From: Nocardia salmonicida NBRC 13393
Lineage (GTDB): Bacteria > Actinomycetota > Actinomycetes > Mycobacteriales > Mycobacteriaceae
NCBI RefSeq assembly: GCF_001613085.1
Contig: NZ_BDBR01000008.1
Span: 62,001 to 126,000 of the forward strand
Length of the DNA: 64,000 nucleotides
Direction of reading: 5' to 3'
A program made the translations under genes and the position numbers. Shown here piece by piece: positions 43,207 through 52,080 of the stretch. Each line of letters starts with the position of its first letter. Positions within the stretch are counted from its first letter, which is position 1. The notes under the pieces are model-generated. The model did no database searches. It was not told where the DNA came from and saw only the letters and a list, made by a program, of their open reading frames with translations.

Positions 43207-43995
43207 ATGGCAACACGGAAACCGCTCATCGCGGGCAACTGGAAGATGAACCTCAACCACCTCGAGGCCATCTCCCTGGTGCAGAAGGTGGCGTTCGCGC
43301 TGCCGGAGAAGTACTTCGCGAAGGTCGATGTGACGGTGATTCCGCCGTTCACCGATCTGCGCAGTGTGCAGTCGATCGTCGACGGCGACAAACTGCTGAT
43401 CACCTACGGCGCCCAGGACGTCTCGGCGCACGACTCCGGTGCCTACACCGGTGAGATCAGCGCGGCGATGCTGGCGAAGCTGGGCGCCACCTTCGTGGTG
43501 GTCGGGCACTCGGAGCGTCGTCAGTACCACCACGAGGACGACGCGACCGTGCTGGCCAAGGCCAAGCAGGCGCTGAAGTACGAGATCACCCCGATCGTCT
43601 GCATCGGCGAGGGTCTCGGCGTCCGCGAGGCGGGTACGCACGTCGAGTACAACCTCGAGCAGCTGCGTGGTTCGCTCAAAGGTCTGACGGCGGAACAGAT
43701 TTCGCAGGTCGTCATCGCCTACGAGCCGGTCTGGGCCATCGGCACCGGCAAGGTCGCCTCGGCGGGCGACGCGCAGGAAGTGTGCGGCGCGATCCGTGGC
43801 GAGCTGGAGAAGCTGGCTTCTCCGGAGATCGCCGCCGGTGTGCGCGTGCTCTACGGCGGCTCGGTGAACGCCAAGAACATCGGCGAGCTGATCCGTCAGC
43901 CCGATATCGACGGCGCGCTGGTCGGCGGTGCCTCGCTCAAGGGTGACGAGTTCGCCACCCTGTCGGCGATCGCCGCGGGCGGACCGCTGCCCTGA
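43207..43995 (+). CDS. tpiA: Triosephosphate isomerase
   Basis: The 262-residue TIM barrel has the substrate asparagine/lysine in AGNWKMNL, the catalytic His in VVGHSERR and the catalytic Glu in [14 protein letters not shown]. It begins 3 bases after pgk. A strong hairpin closes the operon. Confidence 0.97.
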   Translation: MATRKPLIAGNWKMNLNHLEAISLVQKVAFALPEKYFAKVDVTVIPPFTDLRSVQSIVDGDKLLITYGAQDVSAHDSGAYTGEISAAMLAKLGATFVVVGHSERRQYHHEDDATVLAKAKQALKYEITPIVCIGEGLGVREAGTHVEYNLEQLRGSLKGLTAEQISQVVIAYEPVWAIGTGKVASAGDAQEVCGAIRGELEKLASPEIAAGVRVLYGGSVNAKNIGELIRQPDIDGALVGGASLKGDEFATLSAIAAGGPLP

Positions 43996-44011
43996 TCGGG
44001 TACTGAACGCT

Positions 44012-44045
44012 GAAGGGCCGGAAACCGCTGGGTTTCCGGCCCTTC
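44012..44045. terminator. Terminator between tpiA and the convergent lipoprotein gene
   Basis: GAAGGGCCGGAAACC pairs perfectly with GGTTTCCGGCCCTTC (15 bp) around a GCTG loop. Confidence 0.85.
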
Positions 44046-44065
44046 GCTTGTCGTGCGCTGCGAGG

Positions 44066-44851
44066 CTACTGCGCGTGCAGGATGAGGCCGTAGCCGTTGT
44101 CGTTGCGCAAGGTCAGAGTGGCCGCGTCGATGGTGGCGGTGGTTCGGCCGTCCAGCGCGCGCAGCACGTTCTGCTCGACCTCCATCACCTCCGGCGGGCA
44201 CATCATCCTGGTGGTGGCGACGGCGAAGTTCACCGCGTCGCCGGGGCCGACGCCCGCGGTTCCGGTGATCCGATTGCACCCCGCGAAGCCGTTGACGGTG
44301 CCGCCGTCACCGATGGTGATAGTCGGGCTCACCTGGTCGAGGGTGGTCGAGCGGATCTGCGCGTCCGGGGTGAGCATGGTGGTGACCACCCAGGTGGTAC
44401 CGGTCAGGGGCTTGTCGGGGCTCACGATCTTCTTGTCGGTGAGATGGACGGTGACGGACTTGCCCGTCAGCGTGAGCTGATCACCGTCGAGGCGCCAGGT
44501 GGGGTCGGATTCCAGGAAGGTGTTCTGCCAGGCGTCGGCGCCGTCACGGCCGTCGGTGCACGCCATCAGGGTGCTCGCCAGCGGCGAGGTGTGCACGATG
44601 TGGTTGCTCAGGTCGACGGTGCCGCCCGCGGAGTTGCAGCCGGAGTTCGCCGAGATCCGGCCGTCGGTGAAGGTGAGCGTCATCGGACCGCCGCCCGGGA
44701 TCTGGTCGCCGACGACCTCGGTGGAGACGTAGGTGTGGTCCATCGGCGTGGCGGTGTCGTCCACCGGTTCCTTGTCGGCTGACCCGCACCCGGCCGCCAC
44801 GGTGCCGACCAGTGCGAGCAGAACAGCCAGAGGACGAGGTGATATCCGCAT
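44066..44851 (-). CDS. Lipoprotein with two META domains
   Basis: The 261-residue protein begins with a signal peptide and lipobox TVAAGC, so it is probably anchored outside the membrane. Two META/HslJ-like repeats follow (the first with GRISANSGCNSAGGTV, the second with GGTVNGFAGCNRITGTAG), each with Cys-Asn cores and late MACT/MMCP segments. META proteins are linked to stress and heat tolerance but lack a known reaction. The ATG at 44851 starts the signal peptide; the longer frame upstream is not supported. Confidence 0.85.
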   Translation of the reverse strand: MRISPRPLAVLLALVGTVAAGCGSADKEPVDDTATPMDHTYVSTEVVGDQIPGGGPMTLTFTDGRISANSGCNSAGGTVDLSNHIVHTSPLASTLMACTDGRDGADAWQNTFLESDPTWRLDGDQLTLTGKSVTVHLTDKKIVSPDKPLTGTTWVVTTMLTPDAQIRSTTLDQVSPTITIGDGGTVNGFAGCNRITGTAGVGPGDAVNFAVATTRMMCPPEVMEVEQNVLRALDGRTTATIDAATLTLRNDNGYGLILHAQ

Positions 44852-44919
44852 GGAGCCGATGGTACGGACCACCCCGAACGCCACGGCGCGGTGTTCGGGG
44901 CGGTTCGCGAACTCGTTAC

Positions 44920-45435
44920 CTACCCGGCCGCGTCGCCCGAGCAGATGGCGCTCGCGAATTGGCCGCTGGCCTGGTCCTCGGCGATCACTGTGCCGCCGAC
45001 GGTGATCTTGCAAGAGACCGATCCGCCGTCGGCCCCGGAGAGCACGCTCAGCGAAACGAACTTCACCAGACCGGTGACCGTGACCTCCTTGGACCACGGC
45101 AGCGTCACATCGGATTCCTGTGCGACATCCAGACTTCCGTCGGAATAGGTCACCGTCGAGGTCCCGGTGCCACCGGCCTGATAGGAAACGGTGACCTCCC
45201 GGCTGACCTCGTTCTCGATCTCATTGGCGACGGTGCCGACGAGCGCGACACAACCGCCGACGATCAGCAGCAGGACCACCAGGACACCACCGAGCACCCA
45301 CGGCCACACCTTCTTCTTACGTGGCGGCTGCGGGTAGCCACCCTGCTGGGGGTAGCCACCGCCAGGCGGTTGCCGGCCGTACGGCGGCGGTTGCTGACCA
45401 TAGGGCTGCTGCGGATGGCCGGGTGGGACAGTCAT
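44920..45435 (-). CDS. MmpS-like membrane protein with Pro/Gln/Tyr-rich head
   Basis: The 171-residue protein has about 45 N-terminal residues rich in Pro, Gly, Gln and Tyr, a basic stop RKKKVWP, one membrane helix, and an extracytoplasmic domain with TVTYSDGSLDVAQESDVTLPW. The last part matches the MmpS fold that partners MmpL transporters in mycobacteria. No mmpL gene is in this window, so the partner is elsewhere or absent. The ATG at 45435 follows CGGAGGAACCCGC. Confidence 0.78.
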   Translation of the reverse strand: MTVPPGHPQQPYGQQPPPYGRQPPGGGYPQQGGYPQPPRKKKVWPWVLGGVLVVLLLIVGGCVALVGTVANEIENEVSREVTVSYQAGGTGTSTVTYSDGSLDVAQESDVTLPWSKEVTVTGLVKFVSLSVLSGADGGSVSCKITVGGTVIAEDQASGQFASAICSGDAAG

Positions 45436-45658
45436 GCGGGTTCCTCCGTGTGGTGCGGGCTCTCCGAACGACACGGGAGCTCTGTACTGATCGCTCGAAG
45501 GCGGCCAGAAGGTAACACCGCATCGAAGATTCGTGGGGATATCGTCTTGAAGCACAGGGCATCTGGTGGTTCAGGGTGATCGGGCGCAGAAGGCGGTGCC
45601 GGTAGCGCACCGTCGTCGCGGCGGAGACTGCGTGCCGGGGCACGGTGGTCGCCGGGGA

Positions 45659-45664
45659 TATGCT
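45659..45664 (+). promoter_or_regulatory. -10-like hexamer of the MFS gene
   Basis: TATGCT ends 6 bases before the GTG at 45671, consistent with a leaderless transcript. Confidence 0.45.
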
Positions 45665-45670
45665 CGACGC

Positions 45671-47266
45671 GTGGGCACTGTGGCGGCGGAGCGAATCTCG
45701 ACCTGGGCGCCGTTGCGTTCGCCGGTGTTCAGGGCGCTGTGGATCGCGCAGCTCGTGTCCAATCTGGGCACCTGGATGCAGACGGTCGGCGCGCAGTGGA
45801 TTCTCGTGGATCAACCGAACGCGGCGGTGCTGGTGTCGTTCGTGCAGACCGCGCTCACCCTGCCGGTGATGTTGCTGTCGATTCCGTCCGGAGTCCTGGC
45901 CGACCTGGTCGACCGGCGCAGGTTGCTGATCGGCGCGCAGGCGGGCATGGCCCTCGCCTCGCTCACCCTCACCGTGTTCACGGCCACCGGCCATACCACC
46001 CCCGCGGTCCTGCTCAGCCTGCTGTTCCTACTCGGCTGCGGGCAGGCGCTCACGGCTCCCGCCTGGCAGGCGATACAGCCCGAGCTGGTGCCGCGCGACC
46101 AGATCACGTCGGTGGCGGCGCTGGGCAGTATGAGCGTCAATATCGGTCGAGCCGTCGGGCCCGCGGTGGCTGGGGTGATCGTGTCGATAGCGGGGCCGAC
46201 CGTGGTGTTCGGGTTCAACACGGTGTCGTTCATCGGCATCGTCGTGGTGCTGCTGGTGTCGAAGTGGCCGACGCGAACGAGCCCGCTGCCCAGTGAACGG
46301 CCGCTCGCGGCGTTGCAGGCGGGCACCCGGTTCATCCGCGCCGCGCCCGCGATCAGGAGGGTGCTGTTCCGTGCGAGCCTGTTCATCGCCCCCGCCAGCG
46401 CGGTGTGGTCGCTGCTGCCGGTGATCGCGCACGACCGCCTCGGACTGTCGTCGTCCGGCTACGGTCTGCTGCTCGGCGCGCTCGGGCTCGGCGCGGTGTG
46501 TGGCGCGCTCGGATTGTCACGCCTGCGGGTCCTGTTCACCCCCACCCAGCGACTCGCGCTCGCCGCGGTCCTGTTCGGCCTCGGCGCGGTCGCGGCCGCG
46601 CTGGTCCAGAATGTGGTGCTGGTCCTCGTGCTGCTGGTCGGGGCCGGGTTGGCGTGGCTGCTGGCGATGTCGACGCTGAACTCGACCATGCAGTTGCTCC
46701 TGCCCGCCTGGGTCCGCGCCCGCGGACTGTCGGTGTACATGCTGGTGTTCATGGGTGGGCAGGCGATCGGGTCGCTGCTCTGGGGCCTGGTCGCCGGTGC
46801 CTACGGCGCCGTGACGGCGCTGCTGATCGCGGCGGCGATGCTGGCATGCTGCGCCGTGAGCACCCTGTGGTGGCCGATCCGGCACAACGTCGAGGAGATC
46901 GACCTCTCCCCGGCGGCGTACTGGCCCGAGCCGCAACTCGTCGTCGAGCCCGAACCCGCGGACGGCCCCGTCCTGGTGATGCGCGGCTACGACGTGCCAC
47001 CGGGCGACGTCGCCGCCTTCACCGAGTCGATGGCGCTGGTCGGGCGATCCCGGCAGCGTACGGGCGCGATGGAATGGCGCCTCTACCGCGATGTCGGCAC
47101 CGTCGACCGCTTCGTGGAAGCCTTCGTCGTGCGGTCATGGGCCGAGCACATGCACCAGCATCAGGTGCGTCTGACCGCCCGTGATCGGGAGATAGAACAG
47201 GCCGTCGTCGAGTACTCCGCGGGCCCCCAGACGGTCTCACACCTGGTCGCCGTCGAGCCTGGTTAG
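45671..47266 (+). CDS. MFS exporter with a C-terminal ABM-like domain
   Basis: The 531-residue protein has an MFS_3/EntS-type transporter of about 420 residues, with NLGTWMQTVGAQWIL in helix 1 and DLVDRRRLLIG in the loop between helices 2 and 3. After the last helix, about 95 soluble residues (MRGYDVPPGDVAAFTESMALVGRSRQRTGAMEWRLYRD and SWAEHMHQHQVRLT) resemble a dimeric ferredoxin-like ABM domain. Such fusions occur in actinobacteria; the cargo is unknown. The GTG start is supported by the hexamer upstream. Confidence 0.88.
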   Translation: MGTVAAERISTWAPLRSPVFRALWIAQLVSNLGTWMQTVGAQWILVDQPNAAVLVSFVQTALTLPVMLLSIPSGVLADLVDRRRLLIGAQAGMALASLTLTVFTATGHTTPAVLLSLLFLLGCGQALTAPAWQAIQPELVPRDQITSVAALGSMSVNIGRAVGPAVAGVIVSIAGPTVVFGFNTVSFIGIVVVLLVSKWPTRTSPLPSERPLAALQAGTRFIRAAPAIRRVLFRASLFIAPASAVWSLLPVIAHDRLGLSSSGYGLLLGALGLGAVCGALGLSRLRVLFTPTQRLALAAVLFGLGAVAAALVQNVVLVLVLLVGAGLAWLLAMSTLNSTMQLLLPAWVRARGLSVYMLVFMGGQAIGSLLWGLVAGAYGAVTALLIAAAMLACCAVSTLWWPIRHNVEEIDLSPAAYWPEPQLVVEPEPADGPVLVMRGYDVPPGDVAAFTESMALVGRSRQRTGAMEWRLYRDVGTVDRFVEAFVVRSWAEHMHQHQVRLTARDREIEQAVVEYSAGPQTVSHLVAVEPG

Positions 47267-47287
47267 ACCAGTCGGTCCCGCACCACC

Positions 47288-47293
47288 TAGGAT
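47288..47293 (+). promoter_or_regulatory. -10-like hexamer of secG
   Basis: TAGGAT ends 7 bases before the ATG at 47301. The in-frame ATG at 47292 overlaps the hexamer and is therefore less likely as the start. Confidence 0.5.
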
Positions 47294-47300
47294 GAACGTC

Positions 47301-47534
47301 ATGTCGCTGTTCCTCGATATCCTCCTTGTGATCACCAGCTTGCTGTTGGTGCTGCTGGTGCTGCTGCACCGCGCCAAGGGCGGCGGCTTGTCCAGCCTCT
47401 TCGGTGGCGGCGTGCAGTCGAGCCTGTCGGGCTCCACCGTCGTCGAGAAGAACCTCGACCGCATCACCATCTTCGTCGGTGTCGTCTGGTTCATCGCGAT
47501 CCTCGGCATCGGCCTCGAGATCAAGTTCGCCTGA
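47301..47534 (+). CDS. secG: Preprotein translocase subunit SecG
   Basis: The 77-residue protein has two membrane helices that flank the conserved LHRAKGGGLSSLFGGGVQSSLSGSTVVEKNLDRIT. It supports SecYE during protein export. The start at 47301 gives exactly the mycobacterial length of 77 residues, and a -10-like hexamer lies 7 bases upstream. Confidence 0.95.
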   Translation: MSLFLDILLVITSLLLVLLVLLHRAKGGGLSSLFGGGVQSSLSGSTVVEKNLDRITIFVGVVWFIAILGIGLEIKFA

Positions 47535-47551
47535 GTTCGCTCTACGTTCTG

Positions 47552-47584
47552 CCCTACCGGCCAGCGCACAGCATGTCGGTAGGG
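47552..47584. terminator. Terminator between secG and the convergent dehydrogenase gene
   Basis: CCCTACCG pairs with CGGTAGGG (8 bp) and is followed by TTGTTT. Confidence 0.7.
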
Positions 47585-47631
47585 TTGTTTCCGCGACCTA
47601 CGGGGGCTCTGCGCCGGTATCGGTTCTCGAC

Positions 47632-49845
47632 TCAGCCCAGTAGCAGACGCCGTGCGGCGGTCTCGATCGCCGACTCGCTCAGCAGCACAGTGTCCGCGGC
47701 GGGACCGAGTGGGACGAAGCTGTCCTCGCTGGTGACTCGGGCGAGCGCTCCACGGTAGCCCGAGTCGATCAGCGCCGCGTAGACCGATTCGGAAACTCCA
47801 CCGGTGCTCCGGGTTTCATCGGCGACCAACACCTTTCCGGTGGCTTCGGCGTGGTGGACCAGGTCGGTGACCGGTAGCGGATTGAGCCAGCGGAGGTCGA
47901 GCACCCGTGCGTGAATTCCTTGGGCGGCAAGGCGATTCATCGTGCGCAGACTCATCGGGACGCCGTTGCCGAAGGTGACGATGGTGAGGTCGGTGCCTTC
48001 GCCGTAGGCGCGGGCATCGCCGATCGGGATGTGGTCGGTGGCGGGGGAGGCCAGCCAGGCATCGTCTCCGGGATGGAGATCTTTGGTGTGGTACAGCGCA
48101 ATCGGCTCTACGAACACGCATACTCGGCCGTCGACTCGAGCCGCTGACACGCAGGTGCGCAGCATCGCCGCCGCGTCGTCGGCGCGCGCAGGCACCGCGA
48201 CGACGACGCCGGGGATATCGCGCAGCGCAGCGAGGGAATCGTCGTTGTGGAAGTGGCCGCCGAAGCCCTTTTGATAGGCGAGGCCGGCGATGCGCAAGAC
48301 CATCGGATTGCGGTACTGCCCGTTCGAGAAGAACTGCAGTGTGGCCGCTTCGCCGCGGATCTGATCGGCGGCGTTGTGCACGTAGGCCAGGTACTGGACC
48401 TCGGGGATCGGAATGAATCCGGCCGATCCGGTACCGAGCGCGGTGCCGAGGACGGACTGTTCATCGAGGAGGGTGTCGAAGACCCGGCGCGCTCCGAATC
48501 GTTTTCTGAGTCCCTTCGTGACGCCGTAGACACCGCCCTTGCGGCCGACGTCCTCGCCGAATACCAGGACATCGGGGTCTCTGGTGAGGAGCTCACCGAG
48601 GGTGTGATTGATCGCCTGCGCCAGCGTCATCCGAAGGTCGGCTGTCCCGGGAGGCCGGGGCGACGATTCGCGAGGTCGTTCGTCAGCCGACGACTGTGGC
48701 GAGGGCATCGATGGACCGGGGCGGGTGACATCGTCGCGGATCGCGGTGGGATGACTCGGCGCGAGCGGTGCGATCACGGCCGCGGCGGAATCGAGCCGCG
48801 CTTCGTGAACCACCTCGTCCGCGGTCTCGCGCACGCGCGCACCGATCCGCTCGTAGCGCTCGATGAGATCGCCCGCGTCGGCGGCACCCACCGCGATCAG
48901 ATAGCGGGAGGTGCCGAGAAGGGGGTCGCGGGCGAGGTCGGCGGCGATATCGGCCCGACCGCGATAGGCGGACTCGACATCGGATCCCGCGTGGCCACCG
49001 AGTCGGACCGTGCGCAGGTGCAGGAAAACCGGCACCCGCCAGGTTCGCGCCAGGTGCACCGCGTCTTCGGCGGCACCGAGAACGTCGGGCAGGTCGCAAC
49101 CGTCGGCGGCGAGGTAGGTGAGCCCCGGCCGCGGGCCGTAGGCCCGTTCGATCCAGTCCGGAGCGGTCGGCACGCTGATGCCGAGGCCGTTGTCCTCGCA
49201 GACGAACACCAGCGGCATCGGCACGCCCTGATGGGCGGCATGCAGGGCGGCATTGACCGCACCGACCGCCGTCGAATGGTTCGCCGACGCATCGCCGAAA
49301 CTGCACACCACCACCGCGTCAGCGGGCCACGGACACGAAACCCCTTGCTTCGCGGCCCGATCCAGCGCGAAGGCCAACCCCACCGCACGCGGCAGATGCG
49401 AAGCGATGGTCGAGGTCTGCGGGATGATCGACGCCGCCGCGCTCCCGATCACCTTGTGCCGACCACCGGAAATCGGATCAGCGGCCGCCGCCACAACCCC
49501 GAGCAGCACGTCCCGAATCGGATCCAGCCCCGGAATCTGTTTGCATCGCTGCACGAAAAAGGCCGCCGACCGATAGTGCAGCAACGCCGGATCATCGACG
49601 CGCGCCGCCGCCGCCACCGCCGCATTCCCCTCATGCCCCGAGGACCCGATGCTGTAGAACCCCTGCCGAGCGGCCCCCAACCGGCGAGCCGCCAGATCGA
49701 GATGCCGACTGGCAACCTGCGATTCGAACAATTCGATGCCGAACGCGGCATCGATGGTCTCGATAGGGTCGATCCGATCGGGCACAGCGAGACTGTCCAT
49801 CGCGGCCCGAAACGCCCCATCGAGGTCAAGCGAACCCAGTGCCAC
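47632..49845 (-). CDS. Fused E1 alpha/beta subunits of a thiamine diphosphate 2-oxoacid dehydrogenase
   Basis: The 737-residue protein joins both E1 subunits. The alpha half has the thiamine diphosphate motif GDASANHST (Asp185) and HKVIGSAAASIIPQTSTIASHLPRA. A Pro/Ser-rich linker near residues 370-400 leads to the beta half with GEDVGRKGGVYGVTKGL and DTLLDEQSVLGTALG. This is a branched-chain or pyruvate dehydrogenase-like E1. No E2 or E3 genes are nearby, so its complex is unclear. The GTG at 49845 is chosen because GAGGAG lies 8 bases upstream; GTGs at 49851 and 49854 are alternatives. Confidence 0.88.
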   Translation of the reverse strand: MALGSLDLDGAFRAAMDSLAVPDRIDPIETIDAAFGIELFESQVASRHLDLAARRLGAARQGFYSIGSSGHEGNAAVAAAARVDDPALLHYRSAAFFVQRCKQIPGLDPIRDVLLGVVAAAADPISGGRHKVIGSAAASIIPQTSTIASHLPRAVGLAFALDRAAKQGVSCPWPADAVVVCSFGDASANHSTAVGAVNAALHAAHQGVPMPLVFVCEDNGLGISVPTAPDWIERAYGPRPGLTYLAADGCDLPDVLGAAEDAVHLARTWRVPVFLHLRTVRLGGHAGSDVESAYRGRADIAADLARDPLLGTSRYLIAVGAADAGDLIERYERIGARVRETADEVVHEARLDSAAAVIAPLAPSHPTAIRDDVTRPGPSMPSPQSSADERPRESSPRPPGTADLRMTLAQAINHTLGELLTRDPDVLVFGEDVGRKGGVYGVTKGLRKRFGARRVFDTLLDEQSVLGTALGTGSAGFIPIPEVQYLAYVHNAADQIRGEAATLQFFSNGQYRNPMVLRIAGLAYQKGFGGHFHNDDSLAALRDIPGVVVAVPARADDAAAMLRTCVSAARVDGRVCVFVEPIALYHTKDLHPGDDAWLASPATDHIPIGDARAYGEGTDLTIVTFGNGVPMSLRTMNRLAAQGIHARVLDLRWLNPLPVTDLVHHAEATGKVLVADETRSTGGVSESVYAALIDSGYRGALARVTSEDSFVPLGPAADTVLLSESAIETAARRLLLG

Positions 49846-50032
49846 CGTCACCACTCCTCGCCCGCAGTCGAGTCGACGTCCGAACCGTCGGCATGCCAAG
49901 AAAGCTACTGCGATCCTCGATGAACAACGGGCAATTCCCGCCAGAAGCGCGCAACTGCGTTATCCGCTGACGAACATCGATCTCGTAGACGGAGCTCGTG
50001 TGTGGGGTGATCCGAGTGCGCGGTAATGTCCG

Positions 50033-50734
50033 GTGTTCATGTGGGACGGCGATGGAGGGGCATTGACTACGCCAGGTGGGCTGGGAGGGCAGTGGGGGTA
50101 TCCGCCGCAGCAGTACGGGCAGCCGCATCTTCCGCCGCAGCAACCGCAGTACCAGCAGCCGCCTGCTCAATTCGGTGCTCCGCAACCGAATTACGGTGCG
50201 CCACAGCAACCACCGGGTCCGGTCGCACCACCGGAGAGTGCGGCGGTGCAGGCTTATCTGGCGGCCGTCGCTCACCACATGACTATGGGCGGCCTCCAGG
50301 TGAGCCGGAACTGGATCGGCCCGGTGCTTTCCCTGATCGGTATCGGTGCGGTGATCAAGAGTTCGCTGAACCCGATCGAACTGGCCGTCTGTGTGGGCCA
50401 TGCGGGCGAGATCTCACCCGCGACCGTTGCCGGATTCACCAGGCAGGTAGACGAATTCGCCCGCTCGATCCGCCGCCCCAGCGCCTTCGCGGTGAAAGGT
50501 AGCGCGTGCGCTGTCGCCGCGTTGATCTCCGACCGCGTACACCCGGCCAGTTTCGGCGCCGTGACCAATAAAGCCATGAGCTACGGCACCGTTGTGGTGC
50601 CCGCCGTCATCGACCTCGGCAACCGTCAGATGATGATCGCGCAGAACACTCCCGTGCTGGGATTCGCCATGTGGAGCACCGTGCGCGGTAAGGCCGGCAT
50701 GTACCTCCCGGATCCGCGCGCGGTCCTGGGCTGA
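50033..50734 (+). CDS. Hypothetical protein with Pro/Gln/Tyr-rich head
   Basis: The 233-residue protein starts at GTG 50033 (ATG 50039 is an alternative, 9 bases after TAATGT). Residues about 17-65 are tandem Pro/Gln/Tyr/Gly repeats. The rest holds HHMTMGGLQVSRNWIGPVLSLIGIGAVI with one amphipathic or membrane-like segment, then VKGSACAVAALISDRV and TNKAMSYGTVVVPAVIDLGNRQ. I do not recognise the family. It looks like a lineage-specific actinobacterial protein. It is divergent from the E1 gene. Confidence 0.68.
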   Translation: MFMWDGDGGALTTPGGLGGQWGYPPQQYGQPHLPPQQPQYQQPPAQFGAPQPNYGAPQQPPGPVAPPESAAVQAYLAAVAHHMTMGGLQVSRNWIGPVLSLIGIGAVIKSSLNPIELAVCVGHAGEISPATVAGFTRQVDEFARSIRRPSAFAVKGSACAVAALISDRVHPASFGAVTNKAMSYGTVVVPAVIDLGNRQMMIAQNTPVLGFAMWSTVRGKAGMYLPDPRAVLG

Positions 50735-50759
50735 CAGTCCCAGGGTACCGAACCGAATC

Positions 50760-51506
50760 TCACTGTCCCCGTACGACAATCGCTGTGATCATCGTTCGCC
50801 CGTCGCGGACGGTGGTGGTGATGAGCTGGGTGTAGAGCAGGTCTTCTGCCGACGTGCCGCCGGGGCGGCGTTCGGTCAGGTCGAGTTCGTAGTTGTCCGG
50901 ACCGATCTGGTTGATCTGGGCGCAGTAGGTGGTTCCGCGCGGGACGTGCTCGTCGATGCCGCGCTGAATGGTCGGGGCCGAACCGACGGTGTCGGCGTCG
51001 GGCGCCACGAACGACCGCGCCTTCTCACCATCGCGGTCGCTGTAGAACGCGTACTCGAAGCCGAGGATCGCGCCGGGACCGGAGTTGTGGTCACCCGGAC
51101 CGCGGCCGATGGTCAGGCTGCCGCGCTGTTCGTCGGCGCAAGGCAGCGGTCCAGCCGTCTTCCTGGTCGTCGGCGGGCTGGTCGCGGCGATGAGCACGGC
51201 TTCCTCTGGTTCGCTGTCTCGACCTGCCACGACGTAGGAGAGCGCCGCCACGCCGACCGCGATCGTTGCCACCGAACCCAGAACGACGAAGCCGATCCTG
51301 CTGCGACCCGTGTTCTGTGGCTCGATCCTCTTGTGCGTCCGGAACTGCGGGGGTGGCGGCGGAATCATCGGCTCCGGATCGGCCGGTCGCCACGAAGTCG
51401 GCGCGTACCCCGGCGCAATCGCGGCCGGATCAGGCCCGAGTACGTCCAGTGGTGGACCGAACGGTAACCCCGAACTCCCGTCCTCCCGCGGTCCTGTGGA
51501 AGCCAC
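50760..51506 (-). CDS. Hypothetical membrane-anchored protein with a proline-rich cytoplasmic head
   Basis: The 248-residue protein has a disordered N-terminus with a PPPPP run, one membrane helix (about residues 71-93) and an extracytoplasmic domain of about 150 residues with PCADEQRGSLTIGRGPGDHNSGPGAILGFEYAFYSDRD and a second cysteine in TTYCAQINQ, so a disulphide is possible. The GTG at 51506 follows GAAAGGG. No function is recognised. It is convergent with another Pro-rich protein gene. Confidence 0.7.
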   Translation of the reverse strand: MASTGPREDGSSGLPFGPPLDVLGPDPAAIAPGYAPTSWRPADPEPMIPPPPPQFRTHKRIEPQNTGRSRIGFVVLGSVATIAVGVAALSYVVAGRDSEPEEAVLIAATSPPTTRKTAGPLPCADEQRGSLTIGRGPGDHNSGPGAILGFEYAFYSDRDGEKARSFVAPDADTVGSAPTIQRGIDEHVPRGTTYCAQINQIGPDNYELDLTERRPGGTSAEDLLYTQLITTTVRDGRTMITAIVVRGQ

Positions 51507-52034
51507 CCATCACCCTTTCCCTTCCCATGCCGGCACCTCGCATCCGACCCAAGCGCAACCTCAGCGCACGGGACACGGCAGCACCACAGGTCGGCAACCC
51601 ATGATGTTCCCGGTAGGCAACTCGTCCCCCGCCACACCGATCGCCCGACATTTTAACCAGGCGCTGTCGCGAAACGGCTGGGCGGGAACCGTATGTTTCC
51701 GAAAGCGGACTGGGGCCCTCCTGCCCGGGTTGCTCTACGCCGCAGCGAGAGCGGGTGGTGAGCGAGCGCCAGGAGGCACATCCCGCGAGGCAGAGTTCCC
51801 TTACGGATACGGGTGTTGTCCGCGCTCGATGGTGGGCCGGATCGGGATTCGATCACGCCGGCCGAGATCGTCGAGGCGCAGGAGAAATTGCGTCGGTCTG
51901 CCCGTGAATGTTCGGGTACATCGACCGACGGGGTGTTCGAGTATCCCTCGTTCACCGAGAACGCGGACAGCCCTACCGCGACACATGGCTTCTTGAGCAT
52001 GCAGGGCCTGATTCCGGCCGCCACCTCGCTGTGC
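51507..52034 (+). other. Low-confidence region with a possible unrecognised ORF
   Basis: These 528 bases lie between the GTG of the membrane-anchored gene and the terminator of the pgl operon. The best frame runs from GTG 51813 with a reasonable start (MLSALDGGPDRDS and ITPAEIVEAQEKLRRSARE). Its third-position G/C is lower than in neighbours, it resembles no family I know, and it runs through the terminator hairpin. I do not call it a gene. Confidence 0.35.
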
Positions 52035-52072
52035 GACGAAGCCGGGCCGCGATCATCGGGCCCGGCTTCGTC
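52035..52072 (-). terminator. Terminator of the pentose phosphate operon
   Basis: GACGAAGCCGGGCC pairs perfectly with GGCCCGGCTTCGTC (14 bp) nine bases past the pgl stop codon on the minus strand. Confidence 0.85.
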
Positions 52073-52080
52073 AGGTGCGC

